64,000 nt of DNA, taken from contig JAKPSI010000018.1 of NCBI GenBank assembly GCA_029555415.1, forward strand, positions 341,697-405,696. Direction: 5' to 3'. The DNA is from Bacteroidota bacterium. GTDB lineage: Bacteria; Bacteroidota; Bacteroidia; Chitinophagales; Chitinophagaceae. Shown here piece after piece: positions 34,537 to 42,277 of the stretch. Within the stretch, counting starts at the first letter, position 1, and each line of letters opens with the position of its first letter. The notes under the pieces were generated by a model, which made no database searches, was not told the origin of the DNA, and was given only the letters and a program-made list of their open reading frames with translations. The position numbers and the translations under genes were made by a program.

Positions 34537-35568
34537 ATGCAGAAAAAACTTTCCTTTCTTGACCGCTACCTCACCCTTTGGATCTTCCTGGCAATGGCCA
34601 TTGGTGTGGCGATCGGTCATTTTTTTTCCGGCGCAGAAACATTCATTAATTCTTTCAGTTCCGGCACGACCAATATCCCGATCGCGATAGGACTGGTGTT
34701 GATGATGTATCCGCCTCTGGCGAAAGTGAATTACAAAGAACTGCCCTCTGTTTTCAGGAACAAGAAAATACTGGGCATTTCCCTTGTACATAACTGGATC
34801 ATCGGACCCTTGTTGATGTTCGCGCTGGCGGTCATTTTTCTGCGTGATCATCCGGGCTATATGACAGGTCTGATCCTCATCGGCGTGGCCCGCTGCATCG
34901 CCATGGTCATTGTCTGGAATGATCTGGCTGGCGGCGACCGTTTATATGCCGCGGGTCTTGTTGCCTTCAATAGTATTTTTCAGGTGTTGTTCTATAGTTT
35001 ATATGCCTGGGTGTTCATTACAAAACTTCCGCCGCTGCTGGGTTTGAAAGGATATGAAGTGAATATCACCATTACCGATGTGGCCCGTTCCGTTTTCATT
35101 TACCTCGGTATACCCTTCCTCGCGGGCATGATCTCGCGGGCTGTTCTCATCAGGTGGAAAGGCGAAGTATGGTTCACACAGAAATACCTTCCTGCCGTTA
35201 GTCCGATCACACTGGTCGCCCTTCTGTTCACGATACTCGTCATGTTCTCCCTGAAAGGCGACCTCATCGTACAGATCCCGATGGACGTACTATTGATCGC
35301 GGTTCCGCTGACTTTATATTTTTCGATCATGTTCTTTTCAGCCTTCTATCTGGCTAAAAAAGCAGGGGCGGGATATCCCCGTTCCACCTCACTGGCCTTC
35401 ACGGCGGCCGGTAATAATTTCGAATTAGGCATCGCCGTGGCCATCGCGGTATTTGGCATCAACTCTGCTGCTGCTTTCGCGGCGGTCATCGGACCACTTA
35501 TTGAAGTGCCGGTACTGATCTTGCTGGTAAGATTCGCCCTGGCGCAACAGAAAAAATTCAATGCATGA
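34537..35568 (+). CDS. acr3: ACR3-family arsenite efflux transporter
   Basis: The 343-residue protein has about ten helices and belongs to the ACR3 arsenite permeases rather than the ArsB type. The conserved cysteine of the fourth helix is C120 ([11 protein letters not shown]), and the second essential region is [11 protein letters not shown] near 290-300. It expels As(OH)3 by proton antiport. Its stop overlaps the arsenate reductase start by ATGA (35565), linking reduction and export. Confidence 0.95.
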   Translation: MQKKLSFLDRYLTLWIFLAMAIGVAIGHFFSGAETFINSFSSGTTNIPIAIGLVLMMYPPLAKVNYKELPSVFRNKKILGISLVHNWIIGPLLMFALAVIFLRDHPGYMTGLILIGVARCIAMVIVWNDLAGGDRLYAAGLVAFNSIFQVLFYSLYAWVFITKLPPLLGLKGYEVNITITDVARSVFIYLGIPFLAGMISRAVLIRWKGEVWFTQKYLPAVSPITLVALLFTILVMFSLKGDLIVQIPMDVLLIAVPLTLYFSIMFFSAFYLAKKAGAGYPRSTSLAFTAAGNNFELGIAVAIAVFGINSAAAFAAVIGPLIEVPVLILLVRFALAQQKKFNA

Positions 35569-35957
35569 AGAAGAAACTGCTTTTTGTATGTGTTGAGAAC
35601 AGTAACCGTTCTCAGATGAGTCAGGCTTTTGCAAAGATCCTCGGCGGAGATGCTGTAGAAGCTTATAGTGCGGGATCTGCTCCCTCGGGCAAGATCAACC
35701 CCAAAGCTATAGCAGCTATGAAAGAATTAGGATATGATCTTTCGGGTCATGCCTCTAAATCGCTTAAAGAAGTAGAACAATACGCGCCGTTTGATGCGGT
35801 GGTCACCATGGGTTGCGGCGATGCCTGCCCCTGGATGCCCGCTAAACAGTTCATCGACTGGCAGATCCCGGATCCGCGTCATATGAACGAAGAAGAATTC
35901 CGTGCCGTGCGCGATCTGGTGCGCGATAAAGTGAAAACCCTGCTGACTTCGCTGTAA
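35565..35957 (+). CDS. arsC: Arsenate reductase (low-molecular-weight phosphatase fold)
   Basis: The 130-residue protein has the P-loop C-x5-R(S): Cys9 to Arg15 in CVENSNRSQ, followed by a GCGDACPW segment with C84 and C88, which matches the relay cysteines of thioredoxin-linked arsenate reductases rather than tyrosine phosphatases. The P-loop lacks the second cysteine seen in some phosphatases. It reduces arsenate to arsenite for export by the upstream transporter. It is the last gene of the cassette; a glycosyltransferase gene follows after 18 bp. Confidence 0.92.
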   Translation: MKKKLLFVCVENSNRSQMSQAFAKILGGDAVEAYSAGSAPSGKINPKAIAAMKELGYDLSGHASKSLKEVEQYAPFDAVVTMGCGDACPWMPAKQFIDWQIPDPRHMNEEEFRAVRDLVRDKVKTLLTSL

Positions 35958-35975
35958 ACCAAAAAGGGGTTTACT

Positions 35976-37640
35976 TTGCAGAAATCGTTTCTTTTGGACA
36001 AGCCTTTTCTTTCAGACAGGACCTATCTTTTTTTATTCTCCCTGCTTGGGTTGGTGTATGTCGCCGGCTTGTTCGTTCCGTTGATGGACAATGATTCCGC
36101 GCATCATGCCATCATCGCGCTTCGCATGCATCTCACCGGTGATTATGTGAGCCTGTATGATTACTCCCAGGATTATCTGGACAAACCCCATCTCCTTTTC
36201 TGGCTGAGCGCCATGTCTTACAAGATCTTTGGAGTAACCAGCTTTGCATATAAATTCCCTTCGCTGCTTTTTACGATCGGTGGTGTTTATTCCGTTTACA
36301 GACTGGGCAAAAAACTATACGGTGAGGAGTCGGGTAAACTGGCCGCTTTGATGATTGCATCGGCATTCGCTTTTATTCTGGCGAATAACGATGTGCGGAT
36401 GGACGCGATCCTGACCGCTTGTATCGCATTCTCCACCTGGCAGCTGGTTGAAATGGTGGATTCCAGGCGTTGGTTGCCTGTGGCGGGTGCCGCGTTGGGA
36501 CTGGCGCTGGGGTTTTGTACCAAAGGGCATATCGCGGTATTTACTCCTGGACTTGCCTGCTTGTTCTATATGTTGTCCAAAAAGAGCATGAAGGTGTGGC
36601 TGGATGTACGCTGGTTGCTGGTGCTTGTATTATTTGCGATACTTATCATTCCCGAAGTGTATGCCTACTATCTGCAATTCAACCTTCATCCTGAAAAAGT
36701 AGTGCGGGGCAAAGATCATCTCAATGGAGTTAAATTCATCCTGCTGGGACAAAGTGTGGAGCGATTCAGTGGAGAGATGGGAGATGTGGGTAAAAACGAT
36801 CGTTTCTTTTTCTTTCATTCTTTCGCATGGGCCTTTGCACCCTGGAGTTTTATCGCCTTCATCGCATTCGTTAATAGCCTGAAGAACATATTCAGGAATG
36901 GAATACTTTGGATGACGCACGGGGTTTTTGCGGTGATGATCATTCTGATCTCCCTGTCAGATTTTAAGCTGCCGCATTATCTGAATATCCTTTTTCCGCT
37001 TACGGCTTTATTTGCTGCATCCTTTTTCATCAGGAAAAAAGAAGACAGTAAATGGGTCCGCGTATTCTTTATACTACAGCTCATTGTTTCAGGATTAATA
37101 CTTGTGGCTTCCGCGCTGGCCAATGGATGGATATTTCCGGTGCATTCATTCCTCATCATTACAGGAACGGTTATTTTACTGGCGGTCGTCCTGTATTTCT
37201 TTAAATCAGCTGCCTGGACAAATGCTCAAAAAGCGGTGCTGATACCGGTTGCGACCATGGTTTTATTGTTCTTTCTTCTGAATACAAATTTCTACCCACA
37301 GCTGCTGCAATATCAGGGTGGTAATACTTTGTCTGAATTGGTAAAAGGAAAAGTAAATGCAGATGATATCTACTTTGAACCGAACAGTTACAGCCCTTCC
37401 TTTAATTATTACATGAGTACTTTAAGAAGGCCGGTCACCGACTCGGTCCTTAAATCCGGAAAGAAGATCTGGGTGTTCACGGATAAAGCGCATTACGCTT
37501 CCGCGGATTCAGCTTATCATTTTAAAGGAAAAATATTTGACGTGAAGCGCTACTGGATCACAAGACTTAATTATAAATTCCTGAACCCCTCCACCCGTGA
37601 AGCGCAGTGTACGCGTTTTTACCTGGCGGAAGTGAATTGA
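35976..37640 (+). CDS. ArnT-like / GT39-type membrane glycosyltransferase
   Basis: The 554-residue protein starts with TTG at 35976. It is a polytopic GT-C enzyme: the first periplasmic loop has the catalytic acid region LMDNDSAHHA (Asp38/Asp40) and the DKPHLLFWL motif near 68-76, with about ten helices and a C-terminal periplasmic domain. Relatives transfer a sugar from a polyprenyl-phosphate donor to lipid A or proteins. The acceptor is unknown. It follows the arsenic genes by 18 bp but has no link in function; its convergent neighbour nadA ends 1 bp away. Confidence 0.85.
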   Translation: MQKSFLLDKPFLSDRTYLFLFSLLGLVYVAGLFVPLMDNDSAHHAIIALRMHLTGDYVSLYDYSQDYLDKPHLLFWLSAMSYKIFGVTSFAYKFPSLLFTIGGVYSVYRLGKKLYGEESGKLAALMIASAFAFILANNDVRMDAILTACIAFSTWQLVEMVDSRRWLPVAGAALGLALGFCTKGHIAVFTPGLACLFYMLSKKSMKVWLDVRWLLVLVLFAILIIPEVYAYYLQFNLHPEKVVRGKDHLNGVKFILLGQSVERFSGEMGDVGKNDRFFFFHSFAWAFAPWSFIAFIAFVNSLKNIFRNGILWMTHGVFAVMIILISLSDFKLPHYLNILFPLTALFAASFFIRKKEDSKWVRVFFILQLIVSGLILVASALANGWIFPVHSFLIITGTVILLAVVLYFFKSAAWTNAQKAVLIPVATMVLLFFLLNTNFYPQLLQYQGGNTLSELVKGKVNADDIYFEPNSYSPSFNYYMSTLRRPVTDSVLKSGKKIWVFTDKAHYASADSAYHFKGKIFDVKRYWITRLNYKFLNPSTREAQCTRFYLAEVN

Positions 37641-37641
37641 T

Positions 37642-38652
37642 CTATAAACCAGCCTGTTTACTGATCTCCAGCATCCTGTCGATCGGTTTTTTAGCGGCCA
37701 GCCGTAATTCTTCATCCATCAGGATCTCCGGAGAACCATACTCCATACAGAGATAAAGTTTCTCCAGTGTGTTCAGTTTCATGTGCGGGCAATCATTGCA
37801 GGCACAATTATTATTGGGAGGTGCGGGGATGAAAGTCTTGTCCGGTGAAGCTTTCATCATCTGATGCAGGATGCCGGTCTCAGTAGCAACGATATATTCT
37901 TTGGCGCTGTCCGTCTGACTGTATTTCAATAATCCGGTTGTGGACCCGATATAATCCGCGATGCGCAGGACCGGTTCTTCGCATTCCGGGTGCGCCAATA
38001 ATTTGGCCTGTGGATGACGGACTTTCAGTTTGGTGATCTTTTCCAGACTGAAGATTTCGTGAACCATACAAGCCCCGTTCCACAGCACCATATCTCTGCC
38101 GGTGACCTTGTTGATATACGCACCAAGGTTGCGGTCCGGTGCAAAGATGATCTTCTGATCCTTCGGAAAACTCTCCACAATGAATTTCGCGTTACTGCTG
38201 GTACAGATCACATCACTCAGCGCTTTGATACCTGCACTGCAGTTGATATAACTGATCACGATGTGGTCAGGGTGTTGCTCCTTGAATTTCTTGAAGAGTG
38301 GTGGCGGACAACTATCGCTTAACGAACAACCTGCTTTGAAATCAGGGATCACCACTTTTTTGCTTGGATTCAGGATCTTGGCTGTTTCCGCCATGAAGTG
38401 TACGCCGGCAAAAACGATCATATCCGCCTGAGTCTTTTCCGCCTGTTGGGCCAAACCCAGACTATCACCGATGTAATCCGCTACATCCTGGATATCCGGT
38501 TCCTGGTAGTAGTGCGCCAGTACGACCGCATTTTTTTCTTTTTTGAGCCGCTCGATCGCCGCAAACAGATCCATCTCCGGATCCAGATCGATATCCAGAA
38601 AACCTTTTCGTTCCACGTTTTGCTTTGCCGCCTCCAGTATCTCGTTTTTCAT
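37642..38652 (-). CDS. nadA: Quinolinate synthase NadA
   Basis: NadA condenses iminoaspartate with dihydroxyacetone phosphate to quinolinate using a [4Fe-4S] cluster, an early step in NAD synthesis. From ATG 38652 ([10 protein letters not shown]) the protein is 336 residues; the frame is open to 38697 but family members begin at this methionine. The repeat-domain motifs [32 protein letters not shown], a CSLSDSCPP cysteine region and the late [14 protein letters not shown] are present. nadD in the same pathway is at 4104-4691. Upstream is the origin-like region. Confidence 0.95.
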   Translation of the reverse strand: MKNEILEAAKQNVERKGFLDIDLDPEMDLFAAIERLKKEKNAVVLAHYYQEPDIQDVADYIGDSLGLAQQAEKTQADMIVFAGVHFMAETAKILNPSKKVVIPDFKAGCSLSDSCPPPLFKKFKEQHPDHIVISYINCSAGIKALSDVICTSSNAKFIVESFPKDQKIIFAPDRNLGAYINKVTGRDMVLWNGACMVHEIFSLEKITKLKVRHPQAKLLAHPECEEPVLRIADYIGSTTGLLKYSQTDSAKEYIVATETGILHQMMKASPDKTFIPAPPNNNCACNDCPHMKLNTLEKLYLCMEYGSPEILMDEELRLAAKKPIDRMLEISKQAGL

Positions 38653-38734
38653 GACTTCAAAATTTTCGATAGGGCAATATTCGACCCTATCCGGCAACTT
38701 TTCAAATCAATTTCTTTTTTTCCCTTCTCTGAAT

Positions 38735-38753
38735 GTATTAATAGTATTAATAC
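38735..38753. repeat. AT-rich direct repeat / palindrome in the origin candidate
   Basis: GTATTAATA occurs twice in tandem, and the last ten bases, GTATTAATAC, are a perfect palindrome. The surrounding about 65 bp are almost entirely A and T, as in a DNA-unwinding element. Confidence 0.6.
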
Positions 38754-38897
38754 AATATTTATATAAAACCTTTATTATTATTACGGGTGTTAATTAGTGG
38801 AAAAGTCAGCTTCCCTTTCTTCTCACTTGTTAGAAATCCACAATTTCAAATACGAAATCCACAATCAATTTTCCTGCCTGTATTGGATTTGCTGAGG

Positions 38898-38968
38898 ATA
38901 TCCACAGCGATGTGCATTTAACATCAGGATAAAAAAACGAAACATTTTTTCGGGGACAGTGTGGATAT
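38898..38968. other. Inverted pair of near-perfect DnaA boxes
   Basis: ATATCCACA at 38898-38906 and its exact reverse complement at 38960-38968 each differ from the TTATNCACA box by one base and face each other across 53 bp. Confidence 0.5.
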
Positions 38969-39071
38969 TGGCAGTATAAATCGTGCACTATGAACCAAAA
39001 AAATAAATTCAGTCACGGAGTGTTCATTTCGTTTCCAATAATCCTGTTTCATAGTCACGTTTCACACCGGG

Positions 39072-39080
39072 TTATGCACA
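39072..39080 (+). other. Perfect DnaA box
   Basis: TTATGCACA is an exact match to the TTATNCACA consensus, within the gene-free box cluster. Confidence 0.55.
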
Positions 39081-39177
39081 TCTTTTTTACAGTGTCCACA
39101 CAGGTGGGTGGAAAACTTGTTGCTGTGAAACGCGTGGAACGGCTGAACGCATGAAGAAAATAACTCAGGCATTGCCG

Positions 39178-39849
39178 TTATGGCTGGTCAATGATCTGAA
39201 AACTCACCTTCCCTACCTCTTTTTGTTTTTTAGTATTGCGGATCGTGATCACTAGTCTGCCTTTCTTCACCGGATGTATAGTATAACTTCCATCTGAATT
39301 CCTGACCAGCACGCCTTCCGGAACAGATACTTCAATATTTTCTGCAGGTACCTTCGTTACATTCACAACAACACGGTTATCCTTATTCAGGACCAGTTTA
39401 TAGGGTATCTGTGTTTCCACATCAAAATCATCGCCCGTTAAAATGAAAGTGACCGGTTGTTTCCGGTAGGCCTTTACAGGTCTTCCGTTCTGTGAAGCAG
39501 GTGTCCATGCACCGGATCTTTTGATCACTTTAATTACCTCTTCCTCCATGCCATATCCGTTACTGGTCAAAGCTTTGATATCACTGACATTACCCTGTTT
39601 ATCGACCACGAACTGCACAAAGACCGTATACATGCCGACAGGAGCACCATTATCAGCAGGCACATTCGCATTCAGGTTCTTTTCCAGGAACCGGCGCCAG
39701 CCATTCATATCACCAGGGAAAGCCGCTTCAATATCCACCTTATCAAACACCTTATCTGTTATACTGTCTGCCGGAACAACCGGCGTTGACTGGGCATTCA
39801 GCTGAAAAGATGCGAAGTAAAAAAGGATCGTAAGTAATACAGGTTTCAT
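39178..39849 (-). CDS. Secreted TonB C-terminal-domain protein
   Basis: The 223-residue protein has a signal peptide (residues 1-19, ending LNAQ) and a TonB C-terminal domain at about 55-135, with the pattern VQFVVDKQGNVSDIKALTSNG and PVTFIL. No N-terminal membrane anchor or proline-rich spacer is present, so it is not a classical inner-membrane TonB. The last about 85 residues form an Ig-like domain (YKLVLNKDNRVVVNVTKVP near the start) reminiscent of the C-terminal part of GldM-type proteins. A periplasmic adaptor role is possible. It lies next to the origin candidate. Confidence 0.78.
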   Translation of the reverse strand: MKPVLLTILFYFASFQLNAQSTPVVPADSITDKVFDKVDIEAAFPGDMNGWRRFLEKNLNANVPADNGAPVGMYTVFVQFVVDKQGNVSDIKALTSNGYGMEEEVIKVIKRSGAWTPASQNGRPVKAYRKQPVTFILTGDDFDVETQIPYKLVLNKDNRVVVNVTKVPAENIEVSVPEGVLVRNSDGSYTIHPVKKGRLVITIRNTKKQKEVGKVSFQIIDQP

Positions 39850-39950
39850 GGCTGATTTTTTGAAAATTAATCAATATACCGCTGATGAAAAACCCACCCG
39901 ATTCCACAGAGCGGAAAGCTTTAATTTTATTATCTGAAAACGAATGCTAT

Positions 39951-42119
39951 ATGAAAAAAATAAAAATCCTTTTCACCGCCATCCTGATCGTATTATTCAC
40001 TGCCGCCCGCGCGGACGAAGGCATGTGGCTCCCCCTGCTGCTCGAAAAACTGAATGAAAAACAAATGAAGAGTTTGGGGATGAAGATCAGCGCATCTGAT
40101 ATCTATAATATCAATAAAGGAAGTCTGAAAGACGCGATCGTCAGCTTCGGCGGATTCTGCACCGGTGAAGTGATCTCTTCACAAGGACTGGTGCTCACCA
40201 ACCACCACTGTGGCTTTGACGCGATACAGAACCACTCCACACTTGAACACAATTATATCAGGGACGGATTCTGGTCGCGCAACAACGGCGAAGAACTGCC
40301 GAATGCCGGACTCTTCGTAACATTCATTGTGCGCATAGAAGACGTGAGCACTCAAGCGCTGGCCGGCGTTTCCAGCTCCATGAGTGAAAGCGAAAGACAA
40401 TCACAGATAGACAAGAACCTCAATCAGCTGAAAACAACAGTTAAAAAAGAAAGCTACCAGGATAGTTTTGTACGCGGCTTTTTCGAGGGTAATCAATATT
40501 ACCTCTTCGTTACAGAGACCTATAAAGATGTACGACTGGTAGGCGCACCCCCCTCCGCGATCGGCAATTTTGGAAAAGACACCGATAACTGGAGCTGGCC
40601 GAGGCATACGGGCGACTTTTCCATGTTCAGGATCTACTGCGGAAAAGATGGCAAACCGGCTGATTATTCACCTGATAATGTACCATTTACGCCCAAAAAA
40701 TCCCTTTCCATCTCCCTCGATGGCGTGAAAGAAGGCGATTTTACCATGGTCTTTGGTTTCCCGGGCCGAACCACCGAATATCTGCCTTCTCCGGCGGTTG
40801 ACCAGATCATGCGGGTGAATGACCCGGCAAAGATCTCGATCCGCGATAAAGCGCTGGGTGTGATCGATGGTTTTATGCGGAAAGATGAGCAGATCAAAAT
40901 TCAATACGCGGCCAAATATGCGGGGATCCAGAACGCGTTCAAAAAATGGCAGGGCGAAGTGTTGGGACTGAACAGGACCGATGGTGTCGGTAAAAAGAAA
41001 ACATACGAAACGGAGTTTCAGAAAAGAGTGGACGCCGACCCGAAATGGAAAGCAGTATATGGTAGCCTCCTCTCCGACCTTAGTGCACTCTATAAGGAGT
41101 TCGAACCATACGCACTTCACCGGGATTATTTCAATGAGATCGTCGGACGCATTGAAATATTCGGAGTGTACACACAACTGAATAAGCTGGCAACGATCCG
41201 AGAGAAGAACGGTCCGGAGGCTTTTCAAAAAGCACTGCCCGCTGCGAAGGGGGCACTCTCCGATTTTTATAAGGAATACAGTCCCGTTGTTGACCGCAAG
41301 CTGTTCGAAGTGCTGATGAAAAAATTCGTGGAAGACCAGGATCCGAAATTCCTGGACGCCGGTTTTCTGGCAAAAGCGAAATCATACAACGGCGATTACG
41401 CGAAATTCGCGGCGGAAATATATGATTCTTCCGCGCTGGACGAAAGCGCCAGGATCCTTACCGGGCTTGATAAAGACGCGGATCTGTTCATACAGTTATT
41501 CAGGGTTGACCCCGCCGTAAAACTGTACACACAACTGGCCGGCGCGTTCAATTCTACAGTCGTGAAAAAACTGAATGAGCTGCAGTCAAAGATCAATCAA
41601 TTGCAACGCACGTATATGCAGGCGCAAATGGATGTGATGAAAGAACGCAAATTCTATCCTGATGCGAACAGTACGTTACGTGTTGCGTATGGCAATGTAA
41701 AAGGATACAAAGCTCGTGACGCTGTTGAGTATACTTATTATACCTATCTGGATGGGGTGATGGAAAAATACAAACCCGGCGATTACGAATTCGATGTACC
41801 TGAAAAACTCAGGACCCTGTATGCGAACAAAGATTATGGGCAGTATGGCGCGGCCGGAAAAATGCCGGTTTGCTTCATCGCCGCCAATCATACGACCGGT
41901 GGTAACAGCGGAAGTCCCGCGTTAGATGCGTACGGAAATCTCGTCGGACTGAATTTCGACCGCGTTTGGGAAGGCACCATGAGTGATATCAACTACGATC
42001 CATCCATTTGCAGGAACATCATGGTCGATATCCGTTATGTGCTCTTTATCATCGACAAATATGCGGGTGCGACGCGCCTGGTGAAAGAAATGAAACTGGT
42101 CCACCCCCGGAAAAAATAG
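39951..42119 (+). CDS. S46-family dipeptidyl peptidase, DPP11-like
   Basis: From ATG 39951 the protein is 722 residues with a signal peptide (about 1-21, ending RADEG, so mature Asp22). The trypsin-like core of S46 is clear: H85 in TNHHCGFD, the acidic residue in WPRHTGDFSMFR near 223, and Ser653 in GNSGSP. Eighteen residues after the serine, R671 (LNFDR) matches the arginine that gives Porphyromonas DPP11 its Asp/Glu preference; DPP7 has glycine there. It would release dipeptides with acidic P1 residues in the periplasm. TAATTTTA lies 21 bp upstream of the start. Confidence 0.93.
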   Translation: MKKIKILFTAILIVLFTAARADEGMWLPLLLEKLNEKQMKSLGMKISASDIYNINKGSLKDAIVSFGGFCTGEVISSQGLVLTNHHCGFDAIQNHSTLEHNYIRDGFWSRNNGEELPNAGLFVTFIVRIEDVSTQALAGVSSSMSESERQSQIDKNLNQLKTTVKKESYQDSFVRGFFEGNQYYLFVTETYKDVRLVGAPPSAIGNFGKDTDNWSWPRHTGDFSMFRIYCGKDGKPADYSPDNVPFTPKKSLSISLDGVKEGDFTMVFGFPGRTTEYLPSPAVDQIMRVNDPAKISIRDKALGVIDGFMRKDEQIKIQYAAKYAGIQNAFKKWQGEVLGLNRTDGVGKKKTYETEFQKRVDADPKWKAVYGSLLSDLSALYKEFEPYALHRDYFNEIVGRIEIFGVYTQLNKLATIREKNGPEAFQKALPAAKGALSDFYKEYSPVVDRKLFEVLMKKFVEDQDPKFLDAGFLAKAKSYNGDYAKFAAEIYDSSALDESARILTGLDKDADLFIQLFRVDPAVKLYTQLAGAFNSTVVKKLNELQSKINQLQRTYMQAQMDVMKERKFYPDANSTLRVAYGNVKGYKARDAVEYTYYTYLDGVMEKYKPGDYEFDVPEKLRTLYANKDYGQYGAAGKMPVCFIAANHTTGGNSGSPALDAYGNLVGLNFDRVWEGTMSDINYDPSICRNIMVDIRYVLFIIDKYAGATRLVKEMKLVHPRKK

Positions 42120-42177
42120 CCCCAAAAGGTCCCGTTAACAGGTCCGGTGGTCAAAAACGGCCCCGGAATGGGCTCCT

Positions 42178-42219
42178 AAACCCCTAAAAATCCGCTTCTA
42201 AAGCCGGTTTTAGGGGTTT
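42178..42219. repeat. 12-bp inverted repeat, possible terminator or regulatory hairpin
   Basis: AAACCCCTAAAA (42178-42189) and TTTTAGGGGTTT (42208-42219) form a perfect stem around an 18-base loop between the peptidase and foldase genes. No T-run follows, and the right arm supplies the -33 TTTG of the next promoter. Confidence 0.55.
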
Positions 42220-42247
42220 GAGGCTTCAATGAAAAACACTATTTTTG
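42217..42247 (+). promoter_or_regulatory. Bacteroidota-type promoter of the PpiD-like gene
   Basis: TTTG (42217-42220), a 19-bp spacer and TATTTTTG (42240-42247) fit the -33/-7 consensus exactly. The start codon is 31 bp downstream. The -33 element overlaps the preceding inverted repeat. Confidence 0.7.
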
Positions 42248-42277
42248 CCATCCGTTTTTTAAATCGTAAACAAGAGT

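Larger units (their letters stand above)
38653..39177. other. Candidate chromosomal replication origin (oriC)
   Basis: No gene can be supported in this 525-bp gap. Its left part (about 38735-38800) is extremely AT-rich and contains a direct repeat of GTATTAATA (38735-38752). To its right is a cluster of DnaA-box-like sites: one exact TTATGCACA (39072-39080), an inverted pair ATATCCACA (38898-38906 and, reversed, 38960-38968), two copies of GAAATCCACAAT 21 bp apart (38833-38844 and 38854-38865), and weaker sites near 38911 and 39092. The layout of an unwinding region beside ordered boxes fits an origin. dnaN is about 9 kb away and parS-like sites about 35 kb away. Confidence 0.55.
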
